From positions 248,001-312,000 of the forward strand of contig NC_089192.1 of the NCBI RefSeq assembly GCF_947507565.1: 64,000 nucleotides of DNA. Direction: 5' to 3'. Within the stretch, counting starts at the first letter, position 1; each line of letters starts with the position of its first letter. Of the stretch, positions 12,011-26,493 are shown one piece after another. The translations under genes and the position numbers were made by a program. This DNA is from Oscarella lobularis. Lineage: Eukaryota; Porifera; Homoscleromorpha; Homosclerophorida; Oscarellidae. The notes beneath the pieces are model-generated. The model was not told where the DNA came from. It ran no database searches and saw only the letters and a program-made list of their open reading frames with translations.

Positions 12011-12285
12011 CCGGTAGACCGAATAGACCCATCCCATACGACTTGAAACGTATAGGATGGTGTTATCAAGTCTTCGCTAAAAGAGAAGCGAAACCTTACC
12101 TGCATTCGGTCGATATATGATGCGAAGTCGTTCGTCAACTGATTTTGAACGCCGTGCGGGCTTAATATGTTCTTTTCTCGTCGTTTTTAGCAGGTTTTTA
12201 CGATAGGCCGTGTGCGTGACGCAATGTCGAAGGTGCCCGTATCAAACCGCTGCACGCCCGGATTTCGTCATCCTAAAATCAGAAA

Positions 12286-13511
12286 ATGGGCGAAATTCCA
12301 CTCCCATTTTTTCAGAGATTCTCCGTGCAACCGTTTAGCATTGTCAAAATCGGCGGCCGACCGACAGCGAAGCCGTATCGAATAATAATCAACTTCTTCG
12401 GAGAAGCGGTAGAAGACAAAGTCTTCTTCATCAATCCCTGCTTCGATTCGAACAAAATCGCCTTCAAAACGAGAATCAAAGGCAAGTACGTCTCAGAAGA
12501 AAACGCTCCCATGGTGCTCGCACCCCGGAAAAACTTCCTAATGGAAATTCTCGCGACTCCATGCAATTTCGAAGTAACAGTCAACGGAAAATTTTTGCAC
12601 ATTCATCGTCAGCGACTACCGTGCACTGCAATTCGACAACTCGAGATATCGAGCAATGCCTCGGGGGGTCGGGGACCGTCGCTTGAGCTCGACTACTTGG
12701 GAATTGAAGTAGAAAAGAAAAAAAATGTCGAATTTAGTTTAGAAAATTCGTTCTAGGCTTATGTAAAAAAGGAGTTGATTTTTGTTCTTCCGTCAAAGCG
12801 GGAAGACACTACTAGTCGCACTGCTGCAGTAAATAAACATTGAGGAGAGGAAAGGGGGATCTCTATCTATATATCTATGTAGGGAAAGATAAGGGAGGGA
12901 AACGTTATTCAGTTCGTTTCCAGAGCAGCCAATCCCGGTGCTCTGCGCATTCGCAAGAGCCTCAAGGTTGACGCCAAAGGGGGAACAGGGAAAAAATGTA
13001 TTTTAGCTAACCCCTCTCTCCTATTGAGCGTTTTTTTTCTAATCTTCCCCCCTTAGCTCAGTTCGTCGTCGTATGCGCCAATCCCGGCGAATTCTCCTTT
13101 CGAAATGTCAAAGATCCGAGCTGGTATTTAGCCATACAAGACGGGACTTTGACCACAGTAAAAACAAGGCTTTCGATTTTTTTAAAAAAACCTTATTTTT
13201 CGTCTCCCAAAGGGAAAAGGCGGCCCCTTCTGCTCCTACAAGATTGCCGATCCCATTGGAACGGGCGAATACATATATCTCGAGTCATGTCAATACCCCG
13301 GTGAATGTCTCGCTATCAACGAATTTGGGCATCCAATTTCGCCTCAAACGAACAAAGGAAGCCCCCAGGCTCACTTCAGCATCCGTCTCGTGGTACGTAT
13401 ACATATATAATATATAGGATTAAATATAATGTGCCTTATTGCTTTTAGAATGACCCGGAAAAGAAGCCTCAAAAGGATCATACTGCCCCGCCACCGCCCT
13501 ATCAGCTTTGA
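12286..13511 (+). CDS. Galectin domain joined to a beta-trefoil-like domain
   Basis: Exons 12286-12708, 12913-12997, 13057-13157, 13213-13392 and 13449-13511 sum to 852 nt (283 aa) with every junction in phase. Residues 10-140 form a galectin fold (FSIVKIGG, FFINPCFDSNKIAFKT, FEVTVNGKFLHIHR). The usual Trp and Arg of the sugar site are not obvious, so binding may differ. Residues 142-265 show an internal repeat (FVSRAANPGALRIRKS, FVVVCANPGEFSFRNV) and YLAIQDG / CLAINEFG strands typical of beta-trefoils. The protein ends in APPPPYQL, a PPxY-type WW ligand. No signal peptide is seen, as is normal for galectins. Read without the first intron, the galectin stops at 12756; no ATG is available for a separate trefoil gene, which favours one gene. 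Confidence 0.6.
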
Positions 13512-13573
13512 AAAAACTGCCTAGCCTTTTTTAGTGTTGTGTTTGTTTACTGTGCGCGTTCACCTGTTTGATT

Positions 13574-16022
13574 TTACGACGCGGAAAAGTATTCCTTTAC
13601 GCGTTTGAGGAGTTTCGCCGAGTCGATGTGCTCGGGAAAAGCGTCGGTCGATTGCTTAGCCAATACGTAGCTTCTCTGCAAATCGCCCACCTAGAAAAGG
13701 ATCGTAGGATCGCTTGGCATATTGACTACTCTTGTCTACTTTTTCTGAGATTGCTGCTCCGTTGAACTTTGGCTCGTAAAGACACGAATTCAACATTGAA
13801 CTTGTCTGAAACAGCGACTGAGCCTATCGCGAAGATAAATGAGATCTTTTTCAAAAAGATAAATAATATTTTTTATTTTCACTAGACTACTAAAGGTGGT
13901 TTTCAAAGTCGAACATTTGTAGGGCTAGTGACTAATGATAAATTTTTTATTTGGACTCTTTCTAAGACTAGACGCTCCTCCTAGATCTTATCCAAAGACT
14001 GAGCCTAATATTGCGAAGATAAATAATATTTTTATTTGGACTAGGACTAGACAGACTAAGATTAATTGAATAGGGACTGGAGGTCTAGGCTCTGTTTTCA
14101 AGATATTCTATGTCTATTCACCTGATCAATGCCTCCACGCCGTAGCTCAAGAACTGCGAGATTGTTATATGCCTCTGCATGATCATTGTCGAGTGTCATG
14201 GTCAGTTTGAAGCACTGTTGAGCAAGACTCATATCCCCTATACTCTAAAAAAGAAAAAAAGAAAAATATTAATCATGTATTAATAAATTCAATTTATATA
14301 TAAAATCTTACTACTGCCACGTGTCCGATGTTGTACCACACTTCCGCTATCACATCGTCTTCAGCGAGTTCGATGGATCGTATGAAGCAATTGAGAGCCA
14401 TGTCGTATTGTTGCGAATAGAAGCAGCATAGGCCGAGATTATTGAACAATTCCGCGTTGTATACGCCCATTTGCAACAAGCGTCTCAAAACGAAAACACC
14501 CGTATTAAATAAATAAATAAATAAAATGTGCGCTCTATTATATACCTGTAGTATCTCAACGCAATTTCCGGCATGTCTGTGTAGAAGTGATGATTCGCTA
14601 TGCAAGCAATCGCCTCCACATTCGTGCTGTCGTACTTCAAGACTTCCTTATATTGGCTCACTGAAGACACAACTTCACCAATACCCTTTATATGATTAAT
14701 TAATTAATTAATTAATTAATTAGACTATCTCTTTCTTTACCTCGTAAATTCTAGCCAGTGCTATAATCAGAGTAGCGTCATTAGGAAACTTCTCCAAAAA
14801 CTAAAGAAAAATAACTAAACACTATTAATTATATTCGCTTATAGTCTTCCACCTTTTTGCACAGATCAATCGCCTTCAGAGGCTGATCCAACTTGCTGTA
14901 AACCTTGCAGAGATACAGAACGGTGTCGACCATTTCCTGGTGACGTAGAGCGGAGAGAAACTGCTGCTCGGCCTCGCGATACATGCCCAGACGATAGTAG
15001 CATTTTCCCAGCTGAACTTTCCATAGCCAGTCTTGAAAACGCATGGCCTCGGTTGCCTTGGCAGCCAATTCGAGAGCCTCAAACAAAGCGTATATGATTC
15101 GTTAATAAAAAATGCTATTATTTACATTTCTGACGTCGTTTTCGTGATGGAAAATATAATCAAATAAAGCCTATAGGAAAACCTATATAGTAAAAAAATA
15201 GACTATATGGCATACGTTTGCTAGGTGAGGTCTCTGCGCATATTTCGCCAAATTCAGCTTCGAAATATTAATAAAAGGACCACCTGGCTCAGACAGAAGA
15301 GACGCCTAAAAAAACCAAATCTTAACCCATATTGAAAAAAAAATAAATCTATTATTACTGTTCCCAATCGAACGTGTCGGCCTGACGCTGACGTCACAGG
15401 CCTAATATAGATAACCTCTATTGATGAATTCCTTTTCTCATTGTGGGGGTCTCACCTCGCTGTCATGGCACTGCGAGGTGTCATGATCATTTGCTCCATG
15501 GTACCCGGTCTCGTTCCGCCCTGCGTTCCCGGACGAACGAATCCGCTCAACGGACGTCCAGATTGAGATACGGGTCTTATAGGATTAAATACTTATATTT
15601 AATTATTTGCGAAAATTCGTTTCGGCTCCACCTGACGCTTTGACTCGGCATTCCCTGACTCGTTCGCGGCACCGCTTTAAACGACGTTCCCGGACCTGGA
15701 TTGATATATTCGTTTCTTTTTGAAATTTTTTGTTTATCCCTTACGTGCGACTTGAGCGACGGAATTCTCGTCGAGAAGCGTCTCGGCGAGACCTTCTTCG
15801 TCAACGTCGAGCTCGTCGACGTAGACTTGCTCGGTGAGAGATCGCGTTTTGAGAAACCAAGCCGCCTAAACGTTTTGCCTTCGATTTCTCGCCTTTTTCG
15901 TCGAGCTACGCGGTTCGTGCCTGATCGTATGGATTTTTCAATAGCAGGTCGGTGCATAGCGATATGCAGGAGTCGAAATCGCGTTGGCGAAAGGCGCAAT
16001 GGGCGGCGAAAAGAGGATCCAT
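13574..16022 (-). CDS. TTC8: TTC8 / BBS8, BBSome subunit
   Basis: Fourteen exons (16022-15921, 15865-15745, 15695-15632, 15575-15456, 15401-15359, 15305-15216, 15170-15126, 15077-14853, 14800-14741, 14685-14546, 14483-14312, 14244-14122, 13805-13740, 13690-13574) sum to 495 residues, close to human. The N-terminus has the acidic YVDELDVDEEGLAE block, then the Pro/Gly/Arg linker with repeated RPGT. Tetratricopeptide repeats follow from KVQLGKCYYRLGMYREAE to the last exon. It belongs to the BBSome, which moves membrane proteins in and out of cilia, so the organism has cilia or flagella. Intron 1 has a GC donor (cag|gcacga) and is 55 nt. Confidence 0.95.
13812..14060 (+). repeat. Paired repeats inside a TTC8 intron
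   Basis: The 316-nt intron 13806-14121 is longer than the rest of the gene's introns. It holds two copies of gactgagcct, a few variable bases, gcgaagataaat and an AT-rich block (about 13815-13885 and 13998-14048). The expansion explains the intron's length. Confidence 0.65.
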
Positions 16023-16084
16023 GTCGTGCGTTAGAAATCACGTGATAGCATAACGTCTAATTAATTAATTCTTCGATTTTTTAG

Positions 16085-16327
16085 TCACTCGTTCGGCTTG
16101 AAAACTTTCCTAATTTCTGTCCAATAAAATGAAGCTTTTTCTCCAACGTCCGGAGTAGGGTAGTTCTGCTCGTAAAATATTCCAGCGATCGTTCCGACCG
16201 TGAAACCAAGAATTGCGAATTTATTGACCGATGCTACGACAACGCCAGTAATAAATCCTTTTAGAAATCCTTCTGCAATTGGGCGTTTGGTCCTTGCGTC
16301 GCTAGAGGAAGAGTCCTTGTCCGTCAT
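16085..16327 (-). CDS. SLC35A4-microprotein-like small membrane protein, 80 aa
   Basis: A single exon encodes 80 residues. After about 20 polar residues comes EGFLKGFITGVVVASVNKFA, then ILGFTVGTIAGIFYEQNYPTP and a charged tail. From memory this matches the microprotein encoded by the upstream ORF of human SLC35A4 (SPFLKGFLAGYVVA, LGFAVGTCTGIYAAQ, VPNVE), reported at the mitochondrial inner membrane. The Gly-rich hydrophobic hairpin would suit membrane insertion. Here it is a stand-alone gene: no SLC35A4 sequence lies downstream, and TTC8 begins 62 bp past its stop on the same strand. The start is the first ATG (16327); upstream codons in frame have no ATG. Confidence 0.7.
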   Translation of the reverse strand: MTDKDSSSSDARTKRPIAEGFLKGFITGVVVASVNKFAILGFTVGTIAGIFYEQNYPTPDVGEKASFYWTEIRKVFKPNE

Positions 16328-16741
16328 GCCCAATGTGGTTGCGTCATACTCTAACGCGCGTCTTTCTCTTCTTTCTCTATCTCTTTCTCCTTCTTTTCCT
16401 CTTTCTTACTACTTGATCTTATCTGATCCTCTTCCTCGCCCTTTCTACGAAAGGAGAGGAGAAGGAAATGATCACAAACTCGTGTGGAAATCAATCTATG
16501 ACCATTACACTGTACTGAAGATGATGAAAGGTGCCTTCGTGGAGTTGCACAGCCGAAAGACGACACACAGTCGTTTCTAGTGCAGCCAGAGGCCTCTGAT
16601 TCAGTCGAACGCATATCTCTACGTAGTAAATACAAAAAATTCTCACCTGCCTAAGAAAAATCGAGTTCTCGCAAATAAATTACCAATTGTGGTTTCGTGC
16701 AATAAACAAATCACTCAAAACGCAGAATTAGAACCAACCCC
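16328..16741. other. Intergenic, pyrimidine-rich
   Basis: Between the small membrane protein and the Kelch gene (both minus strand) I see no gene. Bases 16360-16410 form a CT-rich tract that could be a promoter element of the microprotein gene. The far end holds the 3' flank of the Kelch gene. Confidence 0.5.
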
Positions 16742-19252
16742 CTAGGCGACAGCGGCAGCCGCGCCGGCTCGACTATCCACCATAGCCCTAAGAATCTTCC
16801 ACTCGCTCATTCTGGGGTCAAAGCACTCAACGGTCGCAAGACGCGATCGACCGTCGTATCCCCCGCAAACGTAGGCCATTCCCCCGCGCACGGCGACAGC
16901 CGGCCACGCGCGAATCGAATGCATATGCGGCAAGCGTTCCCACCGATTCGTCATCACTTCGAACTTCTCAGCGACGTCATAATAGACGTTGACTGATCGA
17001 TTGCGACCCCCAAACGCGTAGAGGGTGTTATCGACGACGCAGACGCCGACGCCGGCACGAGCGAGAGTCATGTCGGCGCCGAACGACCACGTATTGTCGA
17101 CGGGGTCAAAAATCTGAGATTTGAGGTCATTTTAGGGGGTTCCCTCTTTTCTTTTTTCTTACCTCGACGCTGCTGTGGTGGATTGCGTGATCGTGACCGC
17201 CTACGACGTAGATTTTGTCGTCGAGAACGGCGACGCCGGCGCCTGATCGATTGAGTCGCATTTCGGGAAGGGCCGTCCATTCGTTCGTTTGCGGATCGTA
17301 GCGTTCGGCTGTACTGTAGCAATTCTGCGCGTCTTCGCCGCCGAAAACGTAGAGATATTCTACAGGACGAAAACTACGGTAAAACGTCCGCTAAATGATG
17401 ATTTCGGCTATACTAGACTCTCAAGATCAAGCCTACTGACTCTATAGAGCAAAAACTACGGTTAGGCGTCCCCTAAACTGAAACTAAATAATGATTTGGG
17501 CTATACTAGACTCTCAAAATCAAGCCTACTGACTCTATAAAGCAAAAACTACATACAGTCAAACGTCCCTGATGATTTTACCAACCCTAAAAGTACGGTT
17601 AGGTGTCCCCTAAACTGACACTAAATGATGATTTGGGCTGTAGATCAAGCCCAATGACCCAACTAAACCCTAAAAGAATCTCAAGGCTCTAAGTTAACTA
17701 CATCTCTCCTATACTAATGATGTACTGTAGCTTACCGTCAAGAGAAGTAACGCCGACAAACGAACGTTCTCGACTCATTGGCGCAATCGCAACCCACTTA
17801 CTCTCCTTCGGATCGAATTTCTCGCACGAGCTCAAATACTGCGTGCCGTCGCGCGATTCCGCCGTTTCGCACTCGCCCCCAACAACGTACAAAACCCCGT
17901 CGACAGTCGCCATGCCGACAGCCGTTCTCACTTGCATCATAGGCGGTACGACTTTCCATTTATTCTCTTCGATGTCGTATTTTTCAGCTGTATTCAAACA
18001 ATGCCGGCTATTTCGTCCGCCGACGACGTAGACCGTCTCCGGCGGAACGCGATGCTTCATTGACGGATTGTCGGCGCTGCTCACCGCCGCCGCGATTCCG
18101 CGCACGAATGCCTGGTGTTCGACGTTCGATTCGATGATTTCGTCGTTGAGAACGGTGGTTAGGAGGTAGTCGCGTTTGAGGAGGGGAAGACGGACGGTTT
18201 CGTGGAGAATCTCGGCGACGTGTTTTCGACGCGAGGGGAAGTCGTGAAGAAGCCAATTACGCGCTGCTTCGTAGACGGCTGTTTCAGACCTAACCTAAAG
18301 AAATAATAAAGGGAATAAAAAACCATAAACTATACATATAAAAATCATGAATGCTTGGAGAGAAAATCACGTGAACTCTTGCGGTTAATTCCTGAACTGC
18401 ATGAGTTCACAAACTATGCATAGTCACAAATATTATACGGAAGTTTCCACTGCATATATATACATGTAGCTCATGGGCAAAAATAGGATAAAACCATGAA
18501 CTATATATATAATAAAAATCACGTGAACTAATGACACAAACTATATGAGTATGAGTAAAATAATAAATAGTGACTACCGTACATAAAACTCTTCTTACCT
18601 GCAGGCCATCTTTCATAAGCAGCCCCTTGGCATCTTCCCATCCCAATCCCAAAAACTCTTCGCACCGCGCCACATCAACAAACCTTCGACAGACAAACCG
18701 ATCGACTTCTTCGACCAATTCAACGCATCCGTGCACGTCAGCAAACGATCCAATCCCGAGACAATTTCCCGGCTCGATCTGCTCCTCCAAGAACTTGCAA
18801 CAAGCATCGCGCAAAGACTCGATTTGAAGCATACTCGCCGCCGGTAAAAGATCCTGAACGTTTTCGTCCGAAACGACGACTTCGCCCGTGTAAGCGTAGT
18901 CGAGAATCGTTTCGAAGGCGTCCGGATCGATGGATTTGAGTTCGATCGTCTCCTGGCGGCTCTCGCGCATGCCCGATGAGAGCATCGCTTTTAAATATGG
19001 AATCGTTGCGACGAGGACGAGTTTGTGGGCGCGGAACGTTCGATTGGCGACGGAGAGTTCGATGTCGCACATGGCGTTCGTGTCGCGAAGTCGTCGCAGG
19101 GCGCCGAGGACGTCTGACGCGTGTTCGGGCGTTTTGAAGGCGCGTCGACGTTCGTCTGCGTCGTTTTCGCGCAGTTTTACGCGTTTCATGCGTTTCGAGA
19201 GAAAGCCGCTTTCGAAGCCGAGCCTTTGACGCTTTGGGCGACTCGGATTCAT
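16742..19252 (-). CDS. Kelch-like protein (BTB-BACK-Kelch)
   Basis: Four exons (19252-18599, 18294-17736, 17359-17163, 17113-16742) give 593 residues, a normal KLHL length. Residues 1-40 are basic, residues 55-160 are a BTB domain (MCDIELSVANRTFRAHKLVL, LDYAYTGEVVV), then a BACK domain (PGNCLGIGSFADVHGCVELV, ETAVYEAARNWLLHD). Six Kelch repeats follow, each with the double glycine (YVVGGRN, YVVGGECE, YVFGGEDA, YVVGGHDH, YAFGGRNR, YVCGGYDG). Such proteins are Cullin-3 substrate adaptors. I cannot assign a vertebrate orthologue. The first ATG is at 19252; an upstream open stretch lacks ATG. It faces MSRB across 133 bp. Confidence 0.9.
17365..17690 (+). repeat. Degenerate tandem repeat in a Kelch-gene intron
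   Basis: The 376-nt intron between 17360 and 17735 contains three to four copies of an ~85-bp unit marked by aaaactacggt, ctaaatgatgattt(c/g)ggct and gatcaagcc. The last copies are shortened. Confidence 0.7.
18305..18590 (+). repeat. AT-rich duplicated segment in a Kelch-gene intron
   Basis: In intron 18295-18598 the phrase aaaccat(a/g)aactata followed by ataaaaatca recurs at about 18322 and 18492. Each copy has a downstream cacgtgaact and a cacaaactat element. It is a two-copy internal duplication. Confidence 0.6.
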
Positions 19253-19385
19253 CCTTTGTTTTGCGTCTGTTTTCTTTTCCAACGCGAATTTGATTTTGAT
19301 GTAGCGTGCGCGTGTCGGCACGCCTTCTAGGTCATGTGTCTAATAAACAAACGAATAACCCGGATTTTTCTTTCGCACGAACTTT

Positions 19386-20255
19386 ATGTTGCTCCGGCAA
19401 TCGTCTCGAGCGCTAACGAGCTTTCTAACGCCGTGCAGTCGGCGACTAATGTCCTTCTGGTTGCTCAACAGCGTGTTAACATTATCGAGACCAAAGCCTA
19501 CGTCAGCTACAGGCACTACCCCAGCCAAGGGCAAGGAATACAGCCATTGGATACCAGCCTATGCAATAGAACAGTATTACAAAGGTACAGAAAAGCATTG
19601 ATATTAATTTATAGTCTTGACCTCACAAACAATGGCAGGTATTCGGTCTCTATCTGACCCCTTCTACACTAATCACACGCCGTCTCCCTTTTCCAGACGA
19701 TGAGTGGAAGAGTAAACTCACAGAAGAAGAGTACTACGTCACTCGTATGAAAGGAACCGAAAGGGTAACGCAGTTTCCATCTCCTCCTCGCCTGCAAAAC
19801 CAAAATCTTTTCCTTAGCCTTTCAGCGGAAAATATTACGACCTCAAGGACGACGGTACGTACGTCTGCGTCTGCTGCGGTGCGCCGCTTTTTCAGTAAGT
19901 AGAATTTGAGTTTCCTTGACCACGCCTACACTATTTCCCAGCTCTGATCACAAATATGAGTCTGGTACTGGCTGGCCATCCTTCTATGAGGCGTTGAAGG
20001 AGCAACAACAGAGCTGCGGTAGTCAGAGTGAAAGCAACGTCGCTCTACACGAAGATAGGTCTCATGGAATGGTTCGCACGGAAGTAACCTGCAAGAAGGT
20101 AAATAGATTAATTAACGAATTTTTATATATTGATTCTTTTTTGTTAGTGTGGTGCTCATCTTGGTCACGTGTTTCCTGATGGACCGAAGCAGACTGGCGA
20201 GCGTTACTGCATCAATAGCGTCTCGCTCAAATTCGAACCAAAGAAAAAGTCCTAG
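19386..20255 (+). CDS. MSRB: Methionine-R-sulfoxide reductase B
   Basis: Five exons (19386-19584, 19697-19764, 19818-19894, 19942-20098, 20148-20255) give 202 residues. The N-terminal ~60 residues are Arg/Ser/Thr-rich with few acids and look like a mitochondrial presequence. The SelR domain follows: a CVCCG zinc pair, SGTGWPSF, the second pair [15 protein letters not shown], and the catalytic cysteine in RYCINSV. It reduces methionine-R-sulfoxide in proteins using thioredoxin. The resolving site is a plain Cys/Ser arrangement with no sign of selenocysteine. It is most like MSRB2/MSRB3. The gene converges with SPPL2 (stops 126 bp apart). Confidence 0.93.
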
Positions 20256-20381
20256 AGAAGAAAAGAGAGGGTGGGGCAAAACTGAAATTGTAGCAGAATA
20301 GCTAGCTACAAATTCACATGCATGCATTTGATTAATATCAATCAATCAATATCGTGCATTATTTGTGAGGTGTGTTCTTTA

Positions 20382-22704
20382 CTAGACTTTTGACGTTTTA
20401 ATTAATTTGACATCATCTGTTACGAGCTCTTCTTCTGATTCCTCTTCCTTCTCCTCCTCCTCCTCTTTCTCCTTGTCCTGTTGCGTAAGCTCCACAAACT
20501 CAGGCAAGGCAGGCGTCTAAGATAAAAAGCTCGCAGTGCAGTCATACAATGCGTACGACTCACCAATACTTTCCCACTCCACAGAGCCTTTGTATCGCCG
20601 TTCCGCCACGCAAGAAAGAACACCATTCCCAACGTGGATGGAACGAGATAGAGCAGCGCTGGTTGACCGCTTTTCATTAGCGCCAAAGCGCAATAGGTAA
20701 TGCCCAAGCCAGCCCCGTAAGCTGAAAAAAAAGCCTGAGAAGAAAAGCGTTTGCAAGTCTGATCGCTTACCTAGGATGACGGGAAAGAAATAGCCTCGAA
20801 AGACGAATGCAGAGTGTCGCTGTCTGTCTATAAGAAGACAATAGGAAATGAGGAGTCCTGTGGGGAGAAAAATATCAGCTGAGGCAACAAGAATTATTAA
20901 TCTATTGCCTGGAATAATCATATCGCCAAATCCAAGCATTCCTTCGTTGTGACAAGCACTGTAGTCCGGGTCAGCAGACGGAAGTCTCAAAAGTAGAGGA
21001 AGCTAAGACAGATTGGGGAAAATCTCTTCGAAATATCAATTTTTCTTACAGTTTCCTTTGCGCCCGACCCAGCCCGACCTCCCGTCGCAACTTTAATCAT
21101 AATGCTCTCCTTCGACTAATAAGAGACACGTCGCCAAGACAACGGAAGAAATCAAAACGCTCTTACTTTCGTAAAGAGAGGAGTAATAAAGACAAAGAAA
21201 ACGTCGTAGATAAGAAACAGAATCATTAACGTAGTACAAGCCTATAATAAATCATAGAGTGGGACATAGAGATGCAAAGCCTACTTTAAGACTCTTCAGA
21301 ACAACTCCCTTATAGATGTGTAATATTAGAGCTATGCCCAATATGTCTTGCAAAATCCACGAATACCTAAGCACGGGTTATCCCTGTATGTAACCTTCTA
21401 ATTTTCATACCATTGATGACGTGCGAAGAACCAAAAGAGAGGCAAGCCTAGACTAATCAAATAACTCGCGACGGAGAGAATCGTTGGAGGAGTCTTAGCA
21501 AACGGCACTTTCTTAACAGGGCACCTTTATAATTTTCAATAAAAAAAAGACTCTTTATTCCCTCTTTGCTCCTACCTGCACTGAAATCGCTGGGGCAAAA
21601 GATCCGCAGCTGAGGCAACGATGTCAGATAGACCAAACCATGAACCAAGAGCAAATAATGCCAGGACAGCGTAAACTAGAAGAGGGAGGCTCATATAGGT
21701 GGAGAACTAACGCTAGGTTTCCTCTCACTTGCGTATTTGTAGAAGTAGTATAAGAGAAGTAAAATACCAATAACCATTCCCAGGGTAAGTAGAGTGCAAA
21801 GTACGGAAACGCACGTTCCCTGACTCTTTTCTTCGTCTTGTGCCCTTAATTAAAAAGACAAATAACTGATAAATGAATCTCACCGTAATGTAATCGAACT
21901 TATTGTTCCTGTTCTGATAGTACGACCAAATGGGACCAATAGATACAATGAAAATTGCCATGACTGCCATCGCCAGTTCGCTGAGGTCAAAAGACTTTGG
22001 CTGGAGTACGTAAACAGTTACAGGCGGCAACTGAAAAAAAAGAAACCAACAAATCAATCAATCAAGGAAAATATTGAGATATAAATTCTGCTTACGAGAT
22101 AATTATGCCGGGTTTTAGTCAAAGCACGATAATCGGCTTCAGCCAGTGTCAATAAAGTCAAGCCAGGATACATATCATTGCTTACATTCCACTGCGGACC
22201 TGACTGGATTAGATAAAAGCCATCGTTCATATTCTTATTAAGGAATTCCTATGTAGGTACCTCATCTGATGATATGATGACCAGTTCCTCATTCCGTAAC
22301 AACAGACCCGTCAAAAAGTCGTTCGCCGTCGATTCGTCGCATTCAGCCGTCGCAACGATAGCCGTCGAGGCCCTCAGTCGAGGATAAGGCGGTTGACACG
22401 AGTCGATGAGAAGCAAATCGAACTGTTTCCGGGAAAAGGTTCGGTTCCCTGTTTCGGGTCCCCTGGAGCGGAAGGCCTCACCGCGTTCGCAACGAAGTCG
22501 TCTTTCGACTTGAAAGAACTGATGTCGCCGTGGAGATTAGCGCAGTATCGCGAGTGCTGCGATTGCGGGCGTATAATCGCTTGAACTTTCGATTCCTTCG
22601 CACGAGAGCCGGTGATCGCCTATCGAAGACTTCGTTTTTATGATGGGATATCGCGCTGCTTTCGTACGTACGGTGATAACGAATAAAAGAGCCGTTGCAC
22701 GCAT
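20382..22704 (-). CDS. SPPL2: Signal peptide peptidase-like 2 (SPPL2), GxGD aspartyl protease
   Basis: About 15 short exons give roughly 550 residues. Exon 1 (22704-22672) and exon 2 (22619-22482) encode a signal peptide (MRATALLFVIT, then AITGSRA) and the start of a luminal PA domain. Nine transmembrane segments follow. Catalytic motifs are visible: YD in LIYDVFFVFITP, GFGD in LGFGDMIIPG, and PAL in GQPALLYLVP. The tail is Glu-rich. SPPL2 enzymes cut type II membrane protein stubs in endosomes and lysosomes. The intron after IIPG (20908-20858) has a GC donor. Another junction probably uses the weak donor gttcga after RNN. Start codons of this gene and PSMC6 are 46 bp apart. Confidence 0.92.
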
Positions 22705-22750
22705 TTTGTTGACGTAACCTATTCTTACGACAAGACGTAACAACGGAAAA
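22705..22750. promoter_or_regulatory. 46-bp bidirectional promoter of SPPL2 and PSMC6
   Basis: Only 46 bp separate the two start codons. The gap holds two GACGTAAC elements in direct orientation, resembling CRE/ATF half-sites. Both 5' UTRs must be very short, or the two transcripts overlap. Confidence 0.6.
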
Positions 22751-25273
<2,523 letters not shown>

Positions 25274-25352
25274 AACATCGTCCGCTCTCGTGCAAGACAC
25301 TCGTTCTGTGTTGTGTGATTGAATGAATAGAAAAAAATTAGAACCTGACCTT

Positions 25353-26493
25353 CTATTTCTCGGTTTCTGTGAGCGCTTGTCTCATAACGGCATGCATTCG
25401 AACGCAACCGTCTACAGATTCTCGCAGCGCCTTGATCAACGTCCCAGAGTCGACCCTGCCTTCGCTAAACAGACTTGCCACTTCATTGGACCCGGGTAAA
25501 AGAGACAAGACAAGCGATCCATCGCTCTAGACGAATATCAACGGGAGAAAATTAAAAATAAGTGATTAACATACGGATGGAGCTGATAGTTCCTGAGGAG
25601 TCGGATCCAAGAGCATGTTGGATGACTTACATGCCTAGAACCCAAACTAAATAATTTAAAAAAAATTATTATTGACTTACTACAGAACAACTTGGCACTA
25701 GGTCATACATTTCTATTCCAGCGTCCGCGAGAGCTGTCGAAGCGCAAGTCATGGCAGCAGAAAATGCTTTGAGAATTGATAGAATAAAGTCAAATATACA
25801 AAATTGATATTTAATACCATTTCCACCGTCCTGAATTATATTGACATATACGTCTATTTCCGCTCTTGGAAATTTTTCCTACATGTTTAATTAACTATCG
25901 GGGAAATTTTTAATATAAAGTGATTACCAAACATATGGCAGATTCTAAGGTCTTCTCCATTAGACAACCTAATTCTCTCTCCTGACGCGTCTAAAGAAAG
26001 AATTTCCTAATAATCAATATTGTTATTATGACGTGCCCTGTAAATTGAAGCCTGTCTCTGAATGGTCGAAAAGGGGAGAAATTTAAAATAACAGCTAACT
26101 TTTCCCTTTAAAAAATCGTCGTGCTTTCCCACATCTCGTGGACCGTAGCTGAGAAACCAAAAAAGATTAAAATTTCGATTGCTTTGAAAAAAACGTTCGT
26201 ACACGGAACATATGACTTTGGTTTCGTCTGTTTCTAAATAGGCAGAACCAGAAGCACGATTGACGACACCCTTTTTCAAGTCTGAGAATGTGCTTTAATT
26301 GGGAAATAAAAATTGGTAACATTTCGCTAGATACAAGTGGGTCGGAGCTCGGAATTTTGCCGTCCATCAGCTCTTTGTCCATTTCGAAGAACCTAGAGTA
26401 TTCAGTCACAACTATCTAACCTAAAAGCAAGCCTACAGGTGTTTCCGATGGACTGGCGTCAATAGGAGGCACGCTTTCAATTGCAAAAGACAT
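25353..26493 (-). CDS. EXOSC6: Exosome complex component MTR3
   Basis: About nine exons give roughly 250 residues of RNase PH-like fold. Diagnostic stretches are VLRNGQRADGQNSELRP, GVVNRASGSAYLETDETKV, VYGPRDVGKHDDF, RQERELGCLMEKTLESAI, FPRAEIDVYVNIIQDGG and LADAGIEMYDLVPSC. The protein is one of the six-subunit ring of the RNA exosome, which degrades and trims nuclear and cytoplasmic RNA; this ring is catalytically inactive in animals. The first intron most likely starts at gtaggc (44 nt). The intron 26036-25991 begins with GC (agg|gcacgt). It is head-to-head with MTMR9. Confidence 0.9.

Noticed and set aside
13568-13765. Plus-strand 65-codon ORF
   Set aside because: It is antisense to the last two TTC8 exons, which match the family; the ORF has no ATG at its start and no motif.
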